Shown here piece after piece: positions 45,086-53,629 of a DNA stretch of 64,000 nucleotides; position 1 is the first letter of the stretch, and each line of letters opens with the position of its first letter. The notes under the pieces were generated by a model, which saw only the letters and a list, made by a program, of their open reading frames with translations, was not told the DNA's origin and made no database searches. This stretch comes from Tunturiibacter empetritectus (GTDB lineage Bacteria; Acidobacteriota; Terriglobia; Terriglobales; Acidobacteriaceae): positions 1 through 64,000 of the forward strand of contig NZ_JACCCU010000003.1 of assembly GCF_013410875.1 (NCBI RefSeq), read 5' to 3'. The position numbers and the translations under genes were made by a program.

Positions 45086-45105
45086 CCAGTCATTCGTGAC
45101 GATCT

Positions 45106-47625
45106 CTACGGATTGAGACCTGCAGCAAGCGATTTTACGATGGTTCCATTGGCATCGTCGTCTTTCACCGCCCACACATACCCGCCACCAAGACCATGTG
45201 CCTTGATGTAAGTTGCCTTCGCGGCTATTGAAGTAGCGTCGTCATAACTGAAGACTGTCTGTGTAGTTGGGTTGAACGCCGAAGTGGCTATTCTTGTGGA
45301 GTCGTAGCAAGCGGTGTACCCGTTGCTTAGAAGATTCTTGATCGTCCCATAAGTGGCTAGTCCGTTCGTCAGCAATGTGTCACATCCTGCTGCCGGCGAA
45401 CTTTGGTTATTACCTGTTGAACAAACCCCGGCCCCATTGGCGTTAGGAACTGGAGAAACCGCAGTCGCGTTCTGATACTCGCCACAGTTTGTACTATTCA
45501 ATCCCCCAGTCCACCCGGCACCATACGCCGGGAAGCCCATGGTGTATTTGTACGCCGGTACACCTTTTGCGAGGTAATAGTTTACCGTCGCATCAATCGT
45601 ATTGCCGGTTCCATTCAAGGGATCGGCAGCATCGTCGTATATAGGGGATGCGTCGTTGGTTGCTAACTCCCAATCTCCGGCGTAGTTGTAGCCATCGATG
45701 GTGACGAAGTCCGATTGAGCGAATGTCCCTGGGATATCGATCGTATCGAAGCCGCCCGGGTTGTTCGCGTCTGAGGGACCGGCGGGCGCATCGAAGGTCA
45801 ATTGATATGTCTTACCGGTGGTTGCCGATAGGGCGGTCAGTTGCCTGCGGAACTCTGTCAATAATGCAGTAAAGTTAGTCGTGTCCGTCGGCGTCGGGAA
45901 CTCCCAATCGATATTAATGCCATCGAACAGGCCCGGAGCGGTGATCCCTGAGGCGATATTGCCTTGAATGAAGATATTGATGCACGAGCTGGCTAGCGCT
46001 GTGCGTCCCGCTGCAGTGCTGGCGGCAGTCGTGAAGGCAGTCACCGCGGCAGCGTTTGCACCGCCTATGGAGATGATCGTCTTTAGGTTGGGATGGGCCG
46101 CTTTAAGTTGTTGGATTGCGCCAAAGTTTCCATAGACACCTCCGGCTCCGCTGTATGGTCCAGTGACCTGAGGCACACCCAACTTCTGATAGTCGGCATA
46201 GGAATCAGCGATGACGCATGCCGCGGTCGCAGAGGTTGGTGCTGTCAAACCGCTGAAAGCGTAAAAAAGATGCGTCAGTTTGTCGGCCACACCATTGGTC
46301 TGCATGTTCGCAATGTTGTAGCCGGCGTAATAGATGCTCCACTCTTCAAACCACCCGCCAACGATCAACGTGCTTGGTGCGGTCGTTGTAACGTTTACCG
46401 AAGTTCCGGGCGACGTACCGGCATAGTCAGTAGCGGCTACTGTGAAGGTATAAGTGGTGGATGGAGCCAACCCGCTCTCAACATCGGATGCAGTCGTTGA
46501 AGTTAGAGTGGACGGTCCTCCCGATATCGAGTAGCTGACAGTGCAGCCGGATGGAGCAGATACTGCTGTCCAACTAATATTTGCAGTTGAGGAAGTTGCA
46601 CCTGAAGCCGTCAACCCTGTTGGCGCGCTGGGTTTAGTCGTGCAGGAGCTTGCAGATGTCTTCACATTGAGAGCGGAGCTCGCTGCTGAAGTGCCAGCAG
46701 AGTCGGTCGCCTCCACCGTGAAGCTGTAAGTCGTCGAAGGAGTTAGGCCACTAACTGCATCGGATGGCGTGGTCGGGGTTGCGATGGAGGTTCCACCCTG
46801 CAGTACCTTATAGCTAACAGTGCACCCTGTGGGAGTGGTGTCCGCTGTCCAACTTAGGTTCGTGCCGGAGCTGGTTGTCCCTGAAGCCGCCAATCCAGTT
46901 GGGACACTGGGCACAGTTGTGCAACTCGAACAGGCTCCTGTTGCAGTCCAGGGCAGCCCACTGCCGGCGCCACCGCTGTTGGTCGCCGGACTCTGGTTCT
47001 GTGTCCAATAGTTAGCGACATAGTTTTGCCCTCCCAGGCTCGCTGTCATTCCCGCAGTGTAGACAGCAGTGGCGCTCCACGCTGTACCGCACGTGCCTCC
47101 GCCACCGCCGGACCCTGCCAGAGTCGTTACGTTCACTGCAGGGCTGGCGGCTGATGTGCCGGCGGCATCTGTCGCTTCGATGGCGAAGCTGTATGTGGTT
47201 GAAGCGGAAAGGCCAGTTACAGCATCGGATGTTGTCGTCGGCGCCGCAATAGAGGTTGCCCCCTGCAATACTTTGTAACTAACGCTGCAGCCGGTGGGGG
47301 AGGTGACTGCAGACCAACTAAGATTCGTGCTGGAACTAGTGGTTCCAGAAGCTGTTAGACCTGTAGGAGTGCTGGGTATCGTTGTACAGGAGCTACCGCT
47401 GCCGACCTTTTGCCAAAGGGCTGGAGCGTCGATGGGATCCCAACCTGCTTCGGAGACATTAGCTTGGAGCGCTTGGTATTCGACACCTTGATACATCACC
47501 AGCGAACCAACAGAGTAAGACACACCGACCGCCCAATTGGGAATGCTCTGGGCGGAGGCCCTGGTGGGCAACAAGGGCATGATCAGGCTGAGGAGCAGGA
47601 ATAAGGGGAGAACAGCGCGTTTCAT
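45106..47625 (-). CDS. Multidomain secreted GH18 chitinase
   Basis: An 839-residue exported chitinase. Order: signal peptide (1-26), a CBM5/12-like chitin-binding module (about 27-76, NWAVGVSYSVGSLVMYQGVE), Fn3 (84-168), a second CBM5/12-like module (179-231), two more Fn3 domains (239-323, 331-415), and a GH18 barrel from about 420. The catalytic DxxDxDxE is DGINIDWE (D568, D573, E575). TIISIGGAN is the SxGG motif. GH18 enzymes cleave chitin by substrate-assisted retention. The three Fn3 modules are near-copies, visible at DNA level. An upstream 500-bp gap holds its promoter. Confidence 0.93.
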   Translation of the reverse strand: MKRAVLPLFLLLSLIMPLLPTRASAQSIPNWAVGVSYSVGSLVMYQGVEYQALQANVSEAGWDPIDAPALWQKVGSGSSCTTIPSTPTGLTASGTTSSSTNLSWSAVTSPTGCSVSYKVLQGATSIAAPTTTSDAVTGLSASTTYSFAIEATDAAGTSAASPAVNVTTLAGSGGGGGTCGTAWSATAVYTAGMTASLGGQNYVANYWTQNQSPATNSGGAGSGLPWTATGACSSCTTVPSVPTGLAASGTTSSGTNLSWTADTTPTGCTVSYKVLQGGTSIATPTTPSDAVSGLTPSTTYSFTVEATDSAGTSAASSALNVKTSASSCTTKPSAPTGLTASGATSSTANISWTAVSAPSGCTVSYSISGGPSTLTSTTASDVESGLAPSTTYTFTVAATDYAGTSPGTSVNVTTTAPSTLIVGGWFEEWSIYYAGYNIANMQTNGVADKLTHLFYAFSGLTAPTSATAACVIADSYADYQKLGVPQVTGPYSGAGGVYGNFGAIQQLKAAHPNLKTIISIGGANAAAVTAFTTAASTAAGRTALASSCINIFIQGNIASGITAPGLFDGINIDWEFPTPTDTTNFTALLTEFRRQLTALSATTGKTYQLTFDAPAGPSDANNPGGFDTIDIPGTFAQSDFVTIDGYNYAGDWELATNDASPIYDDAADPLNGTGNTIDATVNYYLAKGVPAYKYTMGFPAYGAGWTGGLNSTNCGEYQNATAVSPVPNANGAGVCSTGNNQSSPAAGCDTLLTNGLATYGTIKNLLSNGYTACYDSTRIATSAFNPTTQTVFSYDDATSIAAKATYIKAHGLGGGYVWAVKDDDANGTIVKSLAAGLNP

Positions 47626-48134
47626 GGAATCTCCTTGAACTCGATGGGCAGGTTGCAGCCGCCCGCGGTTGAAAGTTGGGAACTCGGATAGAGTCGCATC
47701 AGATCACTCTCGGCAAGACCTGGTAAGCGGCACCGTGATAAAGCATCGAGCGAACAGGATAGGAGAGAGGATCCATGATGCGATCCAAGTGCACATGACG
47801 CAGCCAATCAGGATTACGGGGAGTAAGCGCTTCGACGTTCGTTGACATTCGAAACCTCCATCGATGCGTCGATAGACAGAATGGGCCAACCAGAAAGTGT
47901 TACCCACAAAAGAGATCTGCTTATGACGACGCGTCGACTCGAAATGCGACTTTAATTCTTAGGCTCAAAAAGATACTTACGAACCTATCATTACAATGTT
48001 GGAATGGTCAACAAGGATTTCAAACTTAAAACCTGCTCTTTTTCTCTACGAGGAGATCAGCCGGGGGATGGAAACAACCAGAAGAGGAATATCCAGCAAT
48101 CTAACTAGTTTTCTGCATCTCATCCCCGTTCGAT
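47626..48134. other. Intergenic region upstream of the chitinase
   Basis: About 500 bp separate the ROK regulator stop from the chitinase ATG. No coding frame fits a family. The CTGGTCCACC box seen elsewhere in the locus is not found here; only TGGTCAAC at about 48006 is weakly similar. Confidence 0.4.
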
Positions 48135-49328
48135 TCAGTAGCGATATAGATTCTGTTCTGCATCTCTCATTGCGACAGCGATGGCACCCCATACGACCGC
48201 CGAACTTCCCAGGCTGCTCGGGAGCACCCTGGCGACCGCCACTTCACTCTTGCGGAGCATCTCCACTGTCGGTTCGAGCAGCGCCGGATGGGCGCCAAGA
48301 TCGCCTCCGAATACAAAAAGGCTGGGATTCAGAGTTAAAGAGAGATTCAGAACCACGTCCTTAAGAAGGCGGGCGCGCTGGTGAACGATCTTCTGTGCAA
48401 CTGAGTTTCCTTCTAACGCAAGGTCAAGCACGCTACTTGCCTTACGTACCTTCGACGGCACTCCAGCCTTATGACTTACTGCATTCCAGCTTCTCAGAAT
48501 GCCAGGAGCGCCCAGTACCTGCTCGAGGCGGCCGAATTCGTACAACGAAGGCTGCATGCTGGCAATATTGGGGATACGAAGATAACCTATCTCACCAGCC
48601 GACCAACTTGATCCGTGCACAATCCTGCCATTTACAAATATCCCCGCGCCTACGCCCGCACCAACGGTCACGAAAATAAAGCTCTCTTCGGATTGGGCAA
48701 TCCCGCGAAAGTGTTCGCCAATTGCAGCAAGGTTCGTATCGTTCTCAACAAACAGAGCACAGGAAAACTGCTCTTTCAGCAGCTCCAGAAGAGGAACATC
48801 TCTCCAGGTGTCTGAGCCGCTGACAGAGATGACAATCCCGTCTCTAACATTGGTGATTCCCGCCACACCAACTGTCATCGCTAGTAATTTTTTCCATGGC
48901 AGACCACGTCTCTGCATTAATTCCTTCAGAGAGACGCGCAACACCTCAATCACAGCGCTTGGGTTGCGGGCTTCCTTCGCAAGAGGTTCATATTGCTCCT
49001 CGAGAAGAGTTCCGTTCAGGTCAGTCAGTAGTACGCGAAACGAATCAGCCGCGATATCCACGCCTGCGAGATACCCATAGTCAGCTTTGAAGCGAAGGTT
49101 GTCTGGTCGGCGCCCTCCACTCGAAGCACCTTCCCCGATCCACTCAATAAGCCCCATGTCGTTGAGATCAGAGACGACGTTCGCAACCGTTGGTGCACTC
49201 ATGCCGGTTTCACGTGCAATATCTGCACGTGAGGAGTGGCCTAGCTTCTTCAACAGCATCAAAATTGTGCGCGCATTCGTCTGACGCATTAATGCTGGAT
49301 TACCTATCAGCAACCGGCTCTTACTCAT
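48135..49328 (-). CDS. ROK family transcriptional regulator (NagC-like)
   Basis: A 397-residue protein. An N-terminal winged helix-turn-helix (SRADIARETGMSAPTVANVV) is joined to a ROK sugar-kinase fold (GYLAGVDIAADSFRVLLTDL, VENDTNLAAIGEHFRG, FIFVTVGAGVGAGIFVNGRI). The CxCGxxGCxE zinc motif of NagC/Mlc is not seen; SAGEIGYLRIP is followed by IASMQPSLYEFGRLE. ROK regulators of this type respond to GlcNAc-6-P or glucose. ATG 49328 is chosen since the extra upstream residues are unrelated. CTGGTCCACC lies 61 bp upstream, the same box as before the GntR gene. Confidence 0.87.
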   Translation of the reverse strand: MSKSRLLIGNPALMRQTNARTILMLLKKLGHSSRADIARETGMSAPTVANVVSDLNDMGLIEWIGEGASSGGRRPDNLRFKADYGYLAGVDIAADSFRVLLTDLNGTLLEEQYEPLAKEARNPSAVIEVLRVSLKELMQRRGLPWKKLLAMTVGVAGITNVRDGIVISVSGSDTWRDVPLLELLKEQFSCALFVENDTNLAAIGEHFRGIAQSEESFIFVTVGAGVGAGIFVNGRIVHGSSWSAGEIGYLRIPNIASMQPSLYEFGRLEQVLGAPGILRSWNAVSHKAGVPSKVRKASSVLDLALEGNSVAQKIVHQRARLLKDVVLNLSLTLNPSLFVFGGDLGAHPALLEPTVEMLRKSEVAVARVLPSSLGSSAVVWGAIAVAMRDAEQNLYRY

Positions 49329-49388
49329 TACACCGCCTTGTTCGATCTTGGAAGAGACTTCCGTCCTTCCGACATAAGGTAATAACAA

Positions 49389-49398
49389 CTGGTCCACC
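49389..49398. promoter_or_regulatory. CTGGTCCACC box upstream of the ROK gene
   Basis: An exact copy of the 10-bp arm found twice (41375-41384 inverted, 41399-41408) upstream of the GntR regulator. Its position 61 bp before the ROK ATG fits an operator overlapping a promoter. Confidence 0.5.
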
Positions 49399-49645
49399 AA
49401 TCAGCCCTATCAGCAACAAGACTTCGTGCGGTTTGGCCAGGCTCCAGTTCAACGTCATATTTTCTCATCGAGCTTATGATCCAGATAACCTATACGATGC
49501 TTCCAAATCGATCTCTTGACGTTTCCTAATAGTTCGCGAGAACCACATGCGATTCAGAGTCTTTCTTTGACCATCAGGGATAAAGATAAGGACGATCCAG
49601 CCACCCCCGCCTGAGCGCATTTCTGAAAGCTCCCCCTAAATAGAC
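49399..49645. other. Intergenic, no gene seen
   Basis: Between the ROK promoter region and the esterase stop. No coding or RNA feature is seen. Confidence 0.4.
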
Positions 49646-50599
49646 TCAAAACTGCTCCGATTTGCGTGAAAACACACCACGCAGCACCTCGACCTGCTCT
49701 TTCAGCAACCGTTTTGAGATCGCAGCGGACGGAATACTCGCGAAGCCATGAGGAATCGATGGCACCAGATGAAGTTCAACGGCCACTCCGGCTTCTGTGA
49801 GACGACGTGCATAGTCAAGACCTTCATCGCGCAACGGATCAAGGCCCGCGCAGAGAACGTATGAAGTGGGCAGATCCGATAAATCCTTCGCTCGTGCCGG
49901 AGCTGCATAGGGCGAAATATTATGTGCGTGTTCACCCAGGTACCAGCGCCACATAACTTCTGCCTCAGATCTGCCAAAGTCAGGAACGTCCGTAAACTGG
50001 CGTGCTGACAGAGTCTCAAGACGGTCATCCAGTGCCGGAATCAATAGCATCTGAAAGCAGATCTTCGGCCCGGTGCGATCGCGGGCAAGAAGTGAGACCG
50101 CGGCGGCAAGATTCGCGCCCGCACTCGAACCTCCAACAGCGAGAAAGTCTCGATCGAGATTCAGATCGCGACTTTTGCTCCAAAGAAACTCAAGCACCCG
50201 ATAACAGTCGGTAAGGGCAGCAGGAAACGGCTCCTCGGGTGCGAGTCTGTAGGCAACACATACAACAGCGCACCCTGCGTTCAGAGCGTAATGGGCACAT
50301 TGTGACTCTTCAGAAAAAAGGTCACCGCAAAAAAACCCACCACCATGAAAGTAAAGCAGGACAGGTAACGCACTTATCACATTTTTTCTGCGATAGATCC
50401 GCACGGGTATCTGCGCCTTCTCTTCCTCAGAAAGACGAACATCGTAGTCTGTAATTTCAAGATCATAATCTGATGGCAACGGCCGCGTTTCCAGCCGCGC
50501 AGCAGAGAGCGCTTCACGCGCGACGTTAGCATTACGAAGAACCGCTCTCGGTTCCTTGGCAAGTGGCGCGAACGCAGGATCCATCAGCAGGTTCGACAT
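49646..50599 (-). CDS. HSL-family alpha/beta esterase
   Basis: A 317-residue hydrolase of the hormone-sensitive-lipase family: oxyanion HGGGFFCGD, nucleophile GGSSAGANLA (GxSxG), acid in AGLDPLRDEG and histidine in PSIPHGFASIP. These enzymes hydrolyse short-chain esters; in a sugar locus removal of O-acetyl groups is a plausible role, but unproven. ATG 50599 has GTGGAGAACG directly upstream, while TTG 50617 would overlap the kinase stop. It is third in the operon permease-kinase-esterase. Confidence 0.87.
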   Translation of the reverse strand: MSNLLMDPAFAPLAKEPRAVLRNANVAREALSAARLETRPLPSDYDLEITDYDVRLSEEEKAQIPVRIYRRKNVISALPVLLYFHGGGFFCGDLFSEESQCAHYALNAGCAVVCVAYRLAPEEPFPAALTDCYRVLEFLWSKSRDLNLDRDFLAVGGSSAGANLAAAVSLLARDRTGPKICFQMLLIPALDDRLETLSARQFTDVPDFGRSEAEVMWRWYLGEHAHNISPYAAPARAKDLSDLPTSYVLCAGLDPLRDEGLDYARRLTEAGVAVELHLVPSIPHGFASIPSAAISKRLLKEQVEVLRGVFSRKSEQF

Positions 50600-50613
50600 T
50601 CGTTCTCCACGGA

Positions 50614-51546
50614 TCAAAAGATAGATTTTTCCAGCACGTCATCCAGTATCTCTTCGCGGAAAGGCAAAGCGGTGAGTGCGCCGCGGGCACGGGTAGAAAG
50701 AGACCCGCAAACACACGCCCTCCGTAGTTGCTCCTCCAGATCGGCCTCGGATAACCATGCATCGATGAACCCCGCATCAAAAGCATCACCCGCGCCGGTA
50801 GTATCTACAACTTGAACATTGGGCGGCTCCATCGCGTACAGGCGATCATTCTGAAGAGCGACTGCCCCCCGGGACCCTAACTTGATAACCGTGTGCTCCA
50901 ACCCTAACTCAGCACATGCACGCAACATCTGCTCCGGCGTCGTGCGCCCCGTCAGCAACTGCGCTTCGCTTTCATTCGGCAAAAATATGTCTACCATGCG
51001 TAATACATCAAGATTGTCAGAGTTCAGAAACCAATCCTTACGCCACCCAGGATCAATAGAAAGAGTGCAACCGGCGTTTCGTAGAGAAGGCAGCAATACT
51101 CTTGCAAACCCCACTTCAAGCGGCATCGCAAAGTGAATATGCTGAGCCATGGAAAGAGCGGCAATGGTCTCAGGCAAAACTACAAACTCTTCCAGAACTC
51201 TATTTGCCCCTGCATAGCTTAAAAAGCTGCGATCCACTGTTGTCGACATACTTATAGTAAGCGCATTGGGCAATTCGGAGGAGCGAGCATGTTCGGCGTG
51301 TACTCCAAACGAACTAAGCCTCGACCGAAGCCACGCCTCTTCATCTTCTCCAAACACTCCAAAGATGGAAGTGTGATGTCCCAGACGAGCCAGAGCACAT
51401 GCCGTGTTGACAGTCCCGCCTCCAGCCTCACGGTGATACTGCTCCGCGAATACCTCTTCTCCCGGCAACGGAACGTGATCGAAATCAGTGAAGATATGGT
51501 CTACAAACACTTCACCTGCAACGGCAATATTCCTGCTCTTAGTCAT
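50614..51546 (-). CDS. PfkB family carbohydrate kinase
   Basis: A 310-residue ribokinase-like enzyme. The N-terminal substrate motif REAGGGTVNTACALARLGHH and the C-terminal ATP/anion-hole DTTGAGDAFDAGF (catalytic Asp) are intact. The family phosphorylates sugars such as fructose, ribose or adenosine; within this locus an amino-sugar or its derivative is possible. It overlaps the permease gene (ATGA at 51543-51546) and ends 14 bp before the esterase ATG, so the three are one transcription unit. Confidence 0.88.
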   Translation of the reverse strand: MTKSRNIAVAGEVFVDHIFTDFDHVPLPGEEVFAEQYHREAGGGTVNTACALARLGHHTSIFGVFGEDEEAWLRSRLSSFGVHAEHARSSELPNALTISMSTTVDRSFLSYAGANRVLEEFVVLPETIAALSMAQHIHFAMPLEVGFARVLLPSLRNAGCTLSIDPGWRKDWFLNSDNLDVLRMVDIFLPNESEAQLLTGRTTPEQMLRACAELGLEHTVIKLGSRGAVALQNDRLYAMEPPNVQVVDTTGAGDAFDAGFIDAWLSEADLEEQLRRACVCGSLSTRARGALTALPFREEILDDVLEKSIF

Positions 51547-52904
51547 ATGATTTCAAAAGGCCATCTTTGTTCATGGCGTGATTTATAGAGAAAAACTGTT
51601 ACTCCTACCAACGTCATCGCAAAAGCGGTGAGTATATTTCTCGCCCCGCTGGAGATAAGAATAAAAAGCCATCCCACAAAAGCGATCACTGCCGGCAAAG
51701 GATAGAGCGGCATAAGAAACGTGGCGTTGTTTTCTTTAGTATGGCGGCGACGTAGTAGAACTACGGCGACACACTGAGCAAGAAACTGGACCATCGTCTG
51801 GATGACAATTACAAGGCTGATGAGCGTACTGAGGCTGAGCATACAAGCGCAAGCAGAGAGAATGCCTAAGATAACCAGCGAGAAATGTGGAAAGTCTTTC
51901 GTCGGATGCAGCTTTGCAAAGACACTGAAAAACTCCCCTTGTTTTGCGGCAGCAAATGGAATGCGCGAGTAACCAAGCAGAATCGCAAATACTGATGCAA
52001 ATGAAGCAACCAGGATAAGCACATCGGCCACTCTAGCAGCCTTGACACTGTAGACCGTCTGCATGAAGTCCGCTACGATCGCACTTGAATGCATGCTTTG
52101 CTGAACTGGTAATACACCTAGAATGGCCAGGCTCATTGCAATGTAAAGAATAGCTACCAGGAGGATGGAGACGATAATTGAGTAGGGAATCGTGCGTTCG
52201 GGGCGCTTCAGTTCACCGCCGATCAGGCAGACGTTATAGTAACCGGCATAATCGTAGACAGCTATCAAAGTCGCGGCACCCACGCCCTTCCAAAAGGCGC
52301 CATCTAAGACCGGATACCCACCACTGATCTGCGCTCTGAGAGCAGACGGAATGTGCTCCGCTCCACCAATGATTATCCAGACGATCGTTCCGACAACTAA
52401 TATCCAGAGACCAATCGAGATTGCGCTGATCGTAGTAATTCTGCGATAAAGCAATATCACGTTGATAAGACAGACAGCCATTGCCAACGCGCAAAGGCCC
52501 GCATCGTGAACGGAAGGCCAGAGGTAATGAAAATACTGTGAGAACCCTACCGCGCCCGAGGCGATAAGAAGCGGCGCAGTAAGTACAGAGGACCAAAGAA
52601 CAAGAAAGCTTGCCGCCCTGCCATAAGACTCGGCTCCAAATGCATGTCGCAAGTAGAAGTAAGGACCGCCAGAGTAAGGCATCGCAGCTCCTAACTCTGC
52701 CCACACAAGACCATCGCACAATGAGATTGCCGCACCCAGAATCCACGCCAGCAAAACCTTTGAGCCATGCACTGCGACCAGGATAAGAGGAATACTCAGA
52801 AACGGGCCCACGCCTATCATGTTGAGCATGTTAGAGGTGCAGGCTCCGAGGATCCCCATCCCGCGACTTGAATCCTCCTCTACACCTGCTAGATTGACCT
52901 GCAT
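51543..52904 (-). CDS. APC superfamily permease
   Basis: A 453-residue permease with about 12 membrane helices: NMLNMIGVGPFLSIPLILVA (the helix-1 GxG break), AELGAAMPYSGGPYFYLRHA (conserved AELGxxxPxxGGxYxY), LIAVYDYAGYYNVCLIGGEL (helix 6 region) and GYSRIPFAAAKQGEFFSVFA. APC permeases normally carry amino acids or polyamines by cation exchange. Being paired with a PfkB kinase is unusual for a pure amino acid carrier and may point to an amino-sugar-like substrate. ATG 52904 is chosen; the upstream residues in the longer frame are not conserved-looking. Confidence 0.85.
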   Translation of the reverse strand: MQVNLAGVEEDSSRGMGILGACTSNMLNMIGVGPFLSIPLILVAVHGSKVLLAWILGAAISLCDGLVWAELGAAMPYSGGPYFYLRHAFGAESYGRAASFLVLWSSVLTAPLLIASGAVGFSQYFHYLWPSVHDAGLCALAMAVCLINVILLYRRITTISAISIGLWILVVGTIVWIIIGGAEHIPSALRAQISGGYPVLDGAFWKGVGAATLIAVYDYAGYYNVCLIGGELKRPERTIPYSIIVSILLVAILYIAMSLAILGVLPVQQSMHSSAIVADFMQTVYSVKAARVADVLILVASFASVFAILLGYSRIPFAAAKQGEFFSVFAKLHPTKDFPHFSLVILGILSACACMLSLSTLISLVIVIQTMVQFLAQCVAVVLLRRRHTKENNATFLMPLYPLPAVIAFVGWLFILISSGARNILTAFAMTLVGVTVFLYKSRHEQRWPFEII

Positions 52905-53001
52905 CAGAGGCTCCGAGTCACCATAAATGATATTGACGAGTATCGGGCAGTGGAGATTCTTTGTCAATAGTCGTTAATAAGTTCCTTAGTATAGGCGTCT
53001 T

Positions 53002-53224
53002 CCTGAAGCTTATGCCACCGGCATCCGTTCGGTAGGCATGAGCATCGCTCTCGTCATCATCGACACCTGCTGTCCTCTTCCTGCCTGTCGTCCTCGGTAC
53101 GGCTACTCCACAATGTTCTTTGTCTTTGCTGCCTTCACCGTTATCTACTTCCTCACGGCAATCTTCCTCCTGCCGAACCAAAGGCAAAACTCTGGAAGAG
53201 ATCGAGCAGCACTTGAAGGAATAA
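53002..53224 (+). pseudogene. MFS sugar porter C-terminal remnant
   Basis: PEAYATGIRSVGMSIAL (family motif: PTxxRxxG), then in another frame AVLFLPVVLGTYGYS, then MFFVFAAFTVIYFLTAIFLL and, after another shift, GKTLEEIEQHLKE before TAA. These are the last about 70 residues of a sugar porter with the PETKGKTLEE signature mutated. The rest is gone. The locus probably once had its own inner-membrane sugar importer. Confidence 0.8.
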
Positions 53225-53367
53225 CAAAATATAGCCGCAACATTGCGTAGCGACTCCGGCGCAATCAAGGCGACCTTCGCAATCATTATTCAGCCGATTG
53301 TCTCTCCAAACCCGGCTTCGGCCTTTGTCGTATTCTCGTAGTCAGAACACATGGTCAAGGAGGACAC

Positions 53368-53610
53368 ATGTCTGAAGAGGATTTGAGAGCAGAGCTCGAA
53401 CGCTTGCGAGCAGAGAACGATCAACTGAAGAACAAGAGTGTGCGTGGACTGAGTCTCAAGGTCAGCGAAAAGGGTGGGTTGTCCCTCTATGGAGTCGGTA
53501 GATTTCCCGTCACTCTGTACAAGGAGCAGTGGCGCAAGATCCTCGCAATGGCATCCGAGATCGAGGACTTCATCGTAAAGAACGACAGCCTGCTCAAGAC
53601 CAAAGAGTAG
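53368..53610 (+). CDS. Small conserved hypothetical protein with N-terminal coiled coil
   Basis: An 80-residue protein: SEEDLRAELERLRAENDQLK is a leucine-zipper-like helix, then LSLKVSEKGGLSLYGVGRFP and VTLYKEQWRKILAMASEIED form a compact strand-helix unit. Proteins of this form are widespread as conserved hypotheticals; function unknown. AGGAGG lies directly upstream, so expression is likely. Confidence 0.7.
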   Translation: MSEEDLRAELERLRAENDQLKNKSVRGLSLKVSEKGGLSLYGVGRFPVTLYKEQWRKILAMASEIEDFIVKNDSLLKTKE

Positions 53611-53629
53611 GCGCGTCTTCAGCCGCGGC

